Assembly: GCA_032358165.1 (NCBI GenBank)
Contig: JAALGY010000041.1
Span: forward strand, 1,116,001-1,180,000
Source: Diplosphaera chodatii
Taxonomy: Eukaryota > Chlorophyta > Trebouxiophyceae > Prasiolales > Stichococcaceae
Reading direction: 5' to 3'
Length of the DNA stretch: 64,000 nucleotides
Position numbers and translations under genes: made by a program. Under the pieces are notes generated by a model, which was given only the letters and a program-made list of their open reading frames with translations, did no database searches and had not been told where the DNA came from. Positions 1 to 8,647 of the stretch are shown in pieces (the stretch's first letter is position 1; the number at the start of each line of letters is the position of its first letter).

Positions 1-45
1 TTTGTCGTCGCAACACTAGATCTCACGCGCTCGTTGCTGCACGTG

Positions 46-1740
46 TCATGGGGGCATCATGGCGCCTGTGTTGCCGCTGTGCGCTTGGCCGCTGCGGGCC
101 GAGCCCCTCGCCCAGAAGGACCGCAGCTCGCTGGTGGTCTTGGACAGCGACTCCTTGGCCTTGGAGGACACTGCCGCCCATCGCGTCCGCAGGTCGATGG
201 CCGGTGAGGCCGGCTGCCCGCTGTGATCATCAGCATTACCAGCGCCGGGCTCCTGGTAGACCAGCAACCGTCAAGTATTGAGAACGACGTGATGGCCATT
301 GTGCATGAGCAACTACAAGGTGCGATGTGCAGAGATCAGGGTGCAGTACGATGGTGCCAAGAGCAAAAGCCCACCCTGCTGTAATGCCGTCTGTGCGAGG
401 CTGGCGGCCAGCTGGCTGGGTAGGCATCACCGCAGTCGCCGTTGGCGCTCACAACGCCACCCACATGACCGCCACCGCTGCCATCTTGCCCCACTGCGAT
501 CGGGGGGCTTGCCGCCTCACCACTGCCAGAGGGTGCCATGCCATCCTCAGCGCGTCCTGCGGCTGCGGCCGCGCCGCCGCTGTTGCTGCCGCTGAGCACC
601 CCGGATATGTTGCCACTTTCAGCAGCGGCATGCACCGCCGCTGCCCGCGAAGCGCGCGCCGCCTGCCGCTGCGCGCGGCTGCGACGGCCGCCGGCGGTGT
701 TGCCATGCACCGCGATGCGCGCCAGCAGCCGGTCCAGCTCCCACGCCTCCAACCCAAGCAGCACATGGCTCGGTGTGGTCTGCTCGGGGGGCCGGTACTC
801 ACCAAAGGGCAGCAGCTCGTTCAGCGACTCGTCCTGCAGCCCACTCAAGCCACGTGAACGCCACTTCCACACATACGCCTCAACATACGTCGTGCTGCAG
901 ATGAGCGTCGAAGCTCGAGGTGCGGCGATGGTACGCTTGCAAGACACACCTTGAGGCGCAGCGCCTTGAAGCACATGGGACTGCAAGCAGGAGATGACGA
1001 GTCGTGAGCAGATGGCAGTGCAAGGCTTGGTACGACCAACTCGGGGCAGTTGAGCAGGCTGCAGCCCACGCGAGGTGCTCATGTGGCATGCCCAGCAAAT
1101 TTGTGCGTACCATTCCTGGCTGCGCTGAGCCCACTGCATGATGCACTGCAGGTGGAACATGTGCCTGCACTCACGGATAGACACTTATCATGCCGCCTAC
1201 AGCATCACGAGTCCCAAAAGGGAGGCAAGCTGAGAGCACAAGTCACAGTCGTGCTGCAGTCGTGCTGCAGTACACACAGCAAAACTTGGTCTCGCTCACC
1301 CGCACTGCGTCGAGTTGTCGGGGTCCTCTTCGGTGAACTCATCCAGGCATATAGAACACACGTCAGGATCCTGCTCGACTTGCTGCGAGGCAAAACGGTA
1401 GGAGATGTTGGCAGCAATCTCCAGCACGAGCCTCTGGACGGTTGCAGAGGCTGCCAACCGTCGCCAACAGCATGTGGTTGCACGCAGCCTGTCCGAACAT
1501 AGCAGCACGCTGCAAGGATCACACCGGCACGGCTCGGCGCGACAACTCGATGCTGGCATTTGGGACTTCGGTGCCATCCTGCCGCGCCTCCTCCCCATGT
1601 GCTGCGGCCCCGTCATCCTGGGGCGGCGTTGCCACCTCGCTGGCCTCGCTGCTGCTGACTGCTGCGTCTTCCCCTGTGCGTTCTTTGGTAAAAGACTCCC
1701 TTGGTGTGGTGTCGAGTGTAAACATTGAGACTTCTGTCAT
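46..1740 (-). CDS. RHF-type RING-H2 E3 ubiquitin ligase
   Basis: This is a multi-exon gene encoding a RING-H2 protein that should transfer ubiquitin from an E2 to substrates. The start is placed at ATG 1738-1740 (MTEVSMFTLD), giving an acidic, Ser/Ala-rich N-terminus. The RING is split by introns: CSICLDEFTEEDP lies near 1310-1350, CRHMFHLQCIMQWAQRSQE near 1115-1175, and CPMCFKALRLK near 952-982. The last piece is recovered by splicing a GTACGC donor to an acceptor ending TTGCAG, which restores the final two zinc ligands. A Gly/Ala/Ser-rich middle follows. The C-terminus (46-267) has a basic box, TRWAAVSSKAKESLSKTTSE, which resembles the conserved C-terminal box of plant RHF1A/RHF2A. Those plant proteins act in cell-cycle-inhibitor turnover during gametogenesis; the same role here is only inference. 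The stop is TCA at 46-48 on the plus strand, so the gene is complete. Confidence 0.8.
1246..1270. repeat. Short tandem duplication in an intron
   Basis: CAGTCGTGCTG occurs twice head to tail inside the RING-gene intron that separates the two halves of the zinc finger. It looks like simple slippage. Confidence 0.6.
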
Positions 1741-1858
1741 GTTTGCTGCCTCGTGACTTGCGCTGCGCAGGCAGCCAAGCACAGCAGGAGCCACGGGTGA
1801 ACCTGCAAAGCACGCTGTGCGCAACCGGATACCGCTCCAGTCTGGGACACGAACACGA

Positions 1859-1913
1859 ACGTCAGCAAATTGTGGCACAAGTCTCCATCAAATGAGTGGT
1901 CAAGTGGAGACTT
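1859..1913 (+). repeat. Left boundary direct repeat with hairpin
   Basis: The 37 bp at 1877-1913 recur without mismatch at 7986-8022 in the same orientation. Within the repeat, AAGTCTCCA and TGGAGACTT are exact reverse complements (9 bp stem, about 17 nt loop). A further shared ACGTCAGCA lies just upstream (1859-1867). The left copy has 9 extra bases, AATTGTGGC, between the two shared blocks. The repeat marks the left edge of the satellite-like array. It could be a terminal repeat of an element, or a relic of duplication or unequal exchange. Confidence 0.85.
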
Positions 1914-2839
1914 TCTGGTATGTCACTGGCTCACTGCCGAGCAACGCACCTCTTCGCTGTTCCATGACCAGTCCGGCCCCCCTTCTTGTTTCTGCCCACC
2001 TGATTTGCCACCTTCTCGTCTTGCTTTAGACAACCCTCCCCCTTCTCGTCTTCCTCACCATGTGTCCCCCTTCTCGCCCCGCTCAACAAGCCGCCGCCCT
2101 TCTCGTCTTGCTCACTGAATCTTTCCCCCTTTTCGTCCTGCATGCCAACTTGTTTCCCCCTTCTCGTCTTGCTTGTTACCATGCTTGCCCCCTTCTCGTC
2201 TTTGCCTCACCATACTCCTTTTCGTCTTGCCTCACCTTCACCCCTTCTCGTCTTGCTCATCAAACTTTTCCCCTTCTCGTCTTTGCCTCACCTTTCCCCC
2301 TCCTCGTCTTTGCCTCACCTTTGCCCCTTCTCGTCTTGCTCGCTCATTTGTTTTCGCCTTCTCGTCTTGCTCATCAAACTTTTCCCCTTCTCGTCTTTGC
2401 CTCACCTTTCCCCCTTCTCGTCTTTGCCTCACCTTTGCCCCTTCTCGTCTTGCTCATCAAACTTTTCCCCTTCTCGTCTTTGCCTCACCTTTCCCCCTTC
2501 TCGTCCTTGCCTCACCTTTGCCCCTTCTCGTCTTGCTCATCAAACTTTTCCCTTCTCGTCTTTGCCTCACCTTTCCCCCTTCTCGTCTTTGCCTCACCTT
2601 TGCCCCTTCTCGTCTTGCTCATCAAACTTTTCCCTTCTCGTCTTTGCCTCACCTTTGCCCCTTCTCGTCTTGCTCATCAAACTGTCCCCTTCTCGTCTTG
2701 CCTCACCTTTACCCTTTCTCGTCTTGCTCATCAAACTTTTCCCCTTCTCGTTTTTGCCTCACCTTTCCCCCTTCTCGTCTTGCCTCACCTTTACCCTTTC
2801 TCGTCTTGCTCATCATACTTTTCCCCTTCTCGTCTTTGC

Positions 2840-3065
2840 CTCACCTTTGCCCCTTCTCGTCTTGCCCGGAGTTAGAACACAAAAAGGGGGCGGTGATCAT
2901 ACTAGCAGAACCTGGTCAAGATAAGAAGGGACCTTGGTCAAACGAAAGCTTTCCTGTTTTCGTCTTGCTCCAGTTTTGCCCCTTCTCGTCTTGCGGCGAT
3001 GTAATACAAAAAGGGGACCAGTGGTCAATACGAAAAGGGGTCAAGTGTCCAGTCGAACACGCTTT
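2840..3065 (+). repeat. Outer inverted-repeat arm, left
   Basis: This block contains GATCATACTAGCAGAACCTG and adjoining array units. It is almost the exact reverse complement of 5875-6095, with scattered substitutions over about 220 bp. The spacer is about 2.8 kb. A more diverged third copy, in the same orientation as the right arm, lies near 7090-7180. Confidence 0.8.
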
Positions 3066-3917
3066 TCCCTTTTCGTCTCTTGTCCCCTTCTCGTCTTGCA
3101 GTGAACCAAGACGAAATGGGGACCATGTGGTCAATACCAAAAGGGGAGCGGTGCTCCAATCGGACACGCGTTCCTCTTTTCGTTTTGTTCCAACTTCACC
3201 CCTTCTCGTCTTGATCACAGACCCCCTTCTTGTCTTGCGGCGATGCAATACAAAGAAGGGAACCAGTTTTCTATCGAAAAGGGGACCATTGTCAAGTCGA
3301 ACACGATTACCCCTTTTCGTCTCTGACCAACTTGTCTCCTTTTCGTCTTGATCACAAACCCCCTTCTTGTCTTGTGGTGTGAACCAATACACAAAGGGGA
3401 CCATGTGGTCAATGCGAAAAGGGGAATAATGGTCCAATCGGGGACACGCGTTCCCCTTCTCGTCTTGTGACCAACCTTACCCCTTTTCGTCTTGCGGCGA
3501 TGCAATACGAAAGGGGGACCAGTGGTCAATACGAAAAGGGGACCAGTGTACAATCGAACGCGCTTACCCCTTTTCGTCTTGATCACAAACCCCCTTCTCG
3601 TCTTGTGGTGTGAACCAATACAAAAAGGGGAGTAGTGGTCGTCAGTAGTGGTCGATACGAAAAGGGGACAGTGGTCCAATCGGACACGCTTTCCCCTTCT
3701 CGTCTTTTGATGAGCTTGACCCCTTCTCGTCTTGCCGCGAACCAATACAAGTAGGGGACCGGTGTTCGACTAAAAGGCGACAGTGTCCAATCGAACACGT
3801 TTGCACCTTCTCGTCTTTGACCAAGATTACCCCTTATCGTCTTGTGGTGTGAACCAATACAAGAAGGGAACCAGTGGTCAATACGAAAAGGGGTCAAGTG
3901 TCCAGTCGAACACGCTT

Positions 3918-4251
3918 TCCCCCTTTCGTATTGACCAGGAAACCCCTTTTCGTCTTGCCATGGTCAACACATTGAATAGGGGGAAGACGTGATACTAGCG
4001 GCCGACCGGTCAGTACCGAAAGAAGGATCTGCCGGACGTTGGACCACCCAGCCCTCCTCGTACTGGCCATATGATCCCCTTCTTGTCTTTGACCACCGGC
4101 GCCTGTTCGAATGGAGTTTTTAAAACGGCGGCGTATGTAGCTCATATGCCACGGAAAATCGGAATTTGACCGGGCTCCAAGCCATGATTGACCGGGAGGT
4201 GGCGAGTTCGATCCCCGCTAGTATGACCACTTTCCCCCTTTTCGTATTGAC
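3918..4251 (+). repeat. Inner inverted-repeat arm, left
   Basis: About 330 bp match the reverse complement of 5232-5561 with few differences. The arm includes the 233 bp TIR module at 3992-4224 plus about 75 bp of array flank on its left and about 27 bp on its right. The spacer to the partner arm is about 980 bp of alternating array units. Confidence 0.85.
3992..4224 (+). mobile_element. 233 bp TIR module with tRNA-like B box, copy 1
   Basis: The module begins ATACTAGCGG (3992-4001) and ends CCGCTAGTAT (4215-4224), a perfect 10 bp terminal inverted repeat. Near its right end GAGTTCGATCCCC matches the pol III B-box consensus and the T-loop of a tRNA (loop TTCGATC with 5 bp flanks GCGAG/CCCGC, one mismatch). 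TAGCTCATATGCC at about 4138-4150 is a weak A-box candidate. No full cloverleaf can be drawn, and the 7 nt acceptor arms do not pair. It could be a MITE-like element or the head of a tRNA-derived SINE. No coding capacity is seen. Confidence 0.6.
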
Positions 4252-5231
4252 CAATCGACCCCTTGTCGTCTTGCTCGGGTGGTAATGCAAAAAGGGCAAA
4301 GGTGAGCCATACTAGCAAAGGAGAACCAAGACAACAAGGGGATATTGAGATGAAACAAAAGGGGAAAAGTTGGATCCTTTTGGTTCGACCAGTTAGTATG
4401 ACCACTTACCCCTTCTCGTTTTGCCCTGGTCGTAATGCAACAAGGGCAAAGGTGAGCCATACTAGCAAGATAATACCAAGACAAAAAGGGGAAAGTGGGA
4501 TGAAACAAAAAGGGATAAATTTTGATCCATTTGTCTCGACCAGTTAGTATGACCGCTTATCCCTTTTCGTATTGACCAATCGACCCCTTCTCGTTTTGCC
4601 CTGGTCGTAATGCAACAAGGGCAAAGGTGAGCCATACTAGCAAAAGAGAACCAAGAAGAAAAGGGGAAAGTGAGACAAGACAAAAAGGGGATTTCATCTT
4701 TTGGTTCGACCAATCAGTATGACCACATTCCCCCTTTTCCTATTGACCAATCGACCCCTTGTCGTTTTGCCCGGGTGGTAATGCAAAAAGGTCAAAGGAG
4801 TCATACTAGCAAGACAATACCAAGACGAAAAGGGGAAAGTGAGACAAGACAAAAAGGGGTAGGTTTTGAACCTTTTGGTTCGACCAATCAGTATGACAGC
4901 TTTCCCCCTTTCGTCTTGGCCACTCGACACCTTTTCGTCTTGCCCTGGTCGTAGTGCACTCGCCAGCACATGACTCGTTTCGCCCTTTTTGTATCGAGCA
5001 TCCCCTTTTTGTGTTACGACCAGGGCAAGACGAGAAGGGTTCGAGTGGTCAAGCTGAAAAGGAAAAAAATGGTCATACTAACTGGTCGAACCAAGATCCA
5101 AAATTTTCCCCTTTTTGTCTTGTCTCTTTTTCCCCTTTTCGTCTTGGTTCTCTTCTGCTAGTATGACTCCCTTGCCCTTTTTGTATTGACTATCCCCTTT
5201 CTGTATTACAAGACGATAAGGGGAAACGTGG

Positions 5232-5561
5232 TCAAATACGAAAAGGGGAAAGTGGTCATACTAGCGGGGATCGAACTCGCCACCTCCCGGTCAATCATGG
5301 CTTGGAGCCCGGTCAAATTCCGATTTTCCGTGGCATATGACCTACATACGCCGCCGTTTTAAAAACTCCATTCAAACAGGCGCCGGTGGTCAAAGACAAG
5401 AAGGGGATCATATGACTAGGAAGAGAAGGGCTGGGTGATCCAACGTCCGGCAAATCTTTTTTTCGGTACTGACCGGTCGGCCGCTAGTATCATGCCTTCC
5501 CCCTATTGTGTTGACCATGGCAAGACGAAAAGGGGTTTCCTGGTCAATACGAAAGGGGTGA
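5232..5561 (-). repeat. Inner inverted-repeat arm, right
   Basis: Reverse-complement partner of 3918-4251. The conserved flanks extend beyond the 233 bp TIR module on both sides, so the duplication unit was larger than the module. Confidence 0.85.
5258..5490 (-). mobile_element. 233 bp TIR module with tRNA-like B box, copy 2
   Basis: This is the inverted second copy, with exactly the same length as copy 1. It starts ATACTAGCGG (5258-5267) and ends CCGCTAGTAT (5481-5490), and the B-box-like GATCGAACTC is on the minus strand near 5269-5280. Differences from copy 1 are few, so the duplication is recent or homogenised by gene conversion. Confidence 0.6.
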
Positions 5562-5874
5562 CGCGTGTATGACGCCTTGCCGCTTTTCGGGGTTTGACCA
5601 GATAGAGCAAGACAAGAAGGGGGCAGGGTGCCAATACGAAAGGGCAAATTGTGTGTTCCCGTTTTATCCTTCTCGGTTGTTGATCACTGCATAAGACGAG
5701 AAGGGCTAGATTGAGCAATACAAAAGGGGTAAGCGCTTTCGACTGGACCATTGGCCCCCTTTTCGTATTGACCACTGGTCCCCTTTTTGTATTGGTTCAA
5801 TGCAAGACCAGAAGGGGGTTTGTGATCAAGACGAAAAGGGGTTATGTTGGAGCAAGACGAAAAGGGGAGAGCGC

Positions 5875-6095
5875 GTTCGACTGGACACTGGTCCTCCTTT
5901 CGTATCGACCACTGGTCCCCTTTTTGTATTGGTTCAATGCAAGACAAGAAGGGGCAAAACTGGAGCAAGACGAAAACAGGAAAGCTTTCGTTTGACCAAG
6001 GTCCCTTCTTATCTTGACCAGGTTCTGCTAGTATGATCACCGTCCCCTTTTCGTGTTATAGCTCCGGGCAAGACGAGAAGGGGAAAGGTGAGGCA
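5875..6095 (-). repeat. Outer inverted-repeat arm, right
   Basis: Reverse-complement partner of 2840-3065. It passes directly into a pure G-rich stretch (6069-6300) of GACGAGAAGGGG units, mirroring the C-rich left arm. Confidence 0.8.
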
Positions 6096-7976
6096 AAGAC
6101 GAGAAGGGGGAAAGGTGAGGCAAAGACGAGAAGGGGAAAGTTTGATGAGCAAGACGAGAAGGCGGCAACAGATGAGCGAGCAAGACGAGAAGGGGTAAAG
6201 GTGAGGCAAGACGAGAAGGGGAAAAGGTGAGGCAAAGACGAGAAGGGGTATGGTCAAGGCAAAGACGAGAAGGGGAAAGGTTGGTCAAAAAAGAAAAGGG
6301 GAAAACCATGTTCGATTTGACAATGGCCCCCTTTTCGTATTGACCACTGGTCCCCTTCTTGTATTGCATCGCCGCGCAAGACGAGAAGGGGGTTTGTGAC
6401 CAAGACGAGAAGGGGGAAAGGTTGGTCAAATACGAAAGGGGAAACCATGTTCGATTGGAGCATTGTCCCCTTTCCGTATTGACCACTGGTCCCCTTCTTG
6501 TATTGCATCGCCGCACAAGACGAGAAGGGGGACAGTTGGAGCAAGACGAAAAGGGGAAACCATGTTCGACTGGACCACTGGTCCCCTTCTCGTATTGACG
6601 ACTGGTCCCCTTCTTGTGTTGGTTCACACCGCAAGACGAGAAGGGGTAAAAGTGAGGCAAATACGAAAAGGGGTAACCGTGTTCGATTGGACCAGTGGTC
6701 CCCTTTCCGTATCGACCACTGGTCCCCTTTTTGTATCGACCACCGGTCCCCTTCTTGTATTGCATCGCCGCGCAAGACGAGAAGGGGTGAAGTTGAAACA
6801 AAACGAAAAGGGGAAACCATGTTCGATTGGAGCATTGTCCCCTTTTTGTATTGACCACTGGTCCCCTTTTTGTATTGCATCGCCGCACAAGACGAGAAGG
6901 GGAAAGGTTGGTCACAGACGAAAAGCGGAAAACGTGTTCGACTGGACCACTGGTCCCCTTTTCTTATTGACCAGTGGTCCCCTTCTTGTCTTGGTACACA
7001 CCACAAAACGAGACGGGGGTTTGTGATCAAGACGAAAAGGGGTGGAGTTGGAGCAGGATGAAAAGGGAAAACCATGTTCGATTGGACCACTGGTCCCCTT
7101 TTGGTATTGACCAGGTTCCGCTAGTGTGATCACGCACCGTCCCCTTTTTGTGTTGTAACCCCGGGCAAGACGTAAAGGGGAACGGTGAGGGCAAGGACAA
7201 TACGGGGTAAAGGTGAGGCAAAGACGAGAAGGGGGAAAGGTGAGCAAAGACAGGAAGGGGGAAAGTTTTGGCGAGCAAGACCAGAAGGGGGCAGAGCATG
7301 GTCAGCAAGACGAGAAGGGGTAAAGGTGAGGCAAAGACGAGAAGGGGTAAGGTGAGGCAAAGACGAGAAGGGGCAAAGGTGAGGCAAAGACGAAAAGGGG
7401 TAAAGGTGAGGCAAGACGAGAAGGGGTAAAGGTGAGGCAAAGACGAGAAGGGGTAAGGTGAGGCAAGGACGAAAAGGGGAGACAACGCAGTGAGCAAGAC
7501 GAACAGGGGGGAATACCAATTGTCGAGCAAGACGAGAAGGGCACGGTAAGCAGGACGAGAAGGAAACGCAAGACGGGAAGGGGAACACCTTGTGAGCAAG
7601 ACGAGCAGGGGACTGGTGAGCATCTGACAGGAAGAGATGTTCGGTGCGTAGGCAAGACGAAAAGGGGGACGTGTGCGTGGGCAAGACGACAAGGGGTGCA
7701 GTTGCTCGGCAAGACGTGCAGGGACAGCCGGAAATAGGTGGGGCTTGAACGGACAAGTGGCCGAGGAAGACGGAAGAGGCAAGACGAGAAGGGGGAAAGC
7801 TGGCGAGCAAGACGAGAAGATGGCACATGGTGAGCAAGACGAGAAGGGGGAAAGGTGAGGGCAAAGACGAGAAGGGGGAAAGGACTCAGTGAGCATGACG
7901 AGAAGGGGACGAAAATTAACCGCGGTGCAGAGTATCAACGAGACAAATTGTGTAGCAGTGCCATGCAAAAGCACAG

Positions 7977-8022
7977 ACGTCAGCAACAAGTCTCCATCAA
8001 ATGAGTGGTCAAGTGGAGACTT
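7977..8022 (+). repeat. Right boundary direct repeat with hairpin
   Basis: This copy reads ACGTCAGCA followed directly by the 37 bp hairpin repeat (7986-8022) that also bounds the array on the left. It lacks the 9 bp AATTGTGGC found in the left copy. About 65 bp of non-array sequence separate it from the last GACGAGAAGGGG unit. Confidence 0.85.
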
Positions 8023-8640
8023 CCCAAGCCAGGGTGCAGCAGTACGCAGCCGGGCACTTGCGGGGCGCAGGATGGTGTTGGCTGTCTAATGTGACACAAC
8101 ACAGCAGATTGGGGCTGGGACCTGCTGTGCAAGAGGGTGCTGCATGGCATTACCCAACACTGCTCTGCTCGTGCCTGCTCAGCAACGCCCAAGCGGGTGA
8201 TGCAGAGCACGCCCAGGGTTCCGCACTGCGTACGGCGCCCGCAGTTCCCTCCGTGATCACACTGCGCCAGGATAGGCAGTCCTCGATGAGCGGCCAGCTC
8301 GGCAACGTGTGTTGAGGACCAACGCTGGGGTCCTCTTGCGGAGCTCCAAACAAGGTGGCGCGGCGTGCGTGGCGGCTGCCGACAACAGCAGAGCGTGAAG
8401 CTGCACTGCTCACGCATGCAGCCGTTGGGCGGCGCACGTGTGGCGGTTAGGGGCCAACGTTGATATTGGCCAGCAAGATGTGAAAGGTGCAGAGGCCGTC
8501 ACAGGGCCAGAGTCATGAGCCACCGCGGACCCTCAACAGTCAGCAGCATCAGCAACGCCAGCCAGCAGCACGCCACCGCCTTACAGCGCGAGACTAATCG
8601 GCAGCTGGTGTGCAGCCGGATGCGCTTTTGCGCTTTCTGC
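8023..8640. other. Non-coding upstream region of the OPR-RAP gene
   Basis: About 600 bp between the array and the first plausible OPR-RAP exon. I see no recognisable gene, no repeat unit and no clear promoter motif. It probably contains the promoter and 5' UTR of the downstream gene. Confidence 0.4.
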
Positions 8641-8647
8641 CTGCCAG

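Larger units (their letters stand above)
1914..7985. repeat. Nested palindromic satellite array, about 6 kb
   Basis: After about 60 unique bases, the region to about 7912 is built from dozens of degenerate 26-27 bp units whose core is CAAGACGAGAAGGGG or its complement. From about 1978 to 2870 only the C-rich orientation occurs, spaced by CCTCACCTTT or CTCATCAAAC. From about 7170 to 7912 only the G-rich orientation occurs. Between them the two orientations alternate around short near-palindromic hinges such as ACCAGTGGT. Larger blocks are mirrored: 2840-3065 pairs with 5875-6095, and 3918-4251 pairs with 5232-5561. No recognisable gene is present. Long open frames here (for example 2173-3351 plus, 7027-7989 minus) are repeat artefacts. 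The array lies between the divergently transcribed RING and OPR-RAP genes. Confidence 0.9.

Noticed and set aside
336..1184. 282-codon minus-strand frame taken as one continuous protein
   Set aside because: It reads through introns: the RING needs a splice at about 1106 to recover CPMC, so the continuous translation is wrong in the middle although its ends are real exons.
2173..3351. 392-codon plus-strand open frame (and 320-codon minus-strand frame at 7027-7989)
   Set aside because: Both are translations of the satellite unit, which is open in every phase; composition follows the repeat, and no domain or start context supports them.
4138..4226. Functional tRNA gene
   Set aside because: A good T-loop/B box exists, but the acceptor arms do not pair, no anticodon arm can be drawn, and the sequence is part of a duplicated module.
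1978..7912. CRISPR-like array of short repeats
   Set aside because: Units lie back to back in both orientations, there are no unique spacers, no cas genes are present, and the surrounding genes are eukaryotic.
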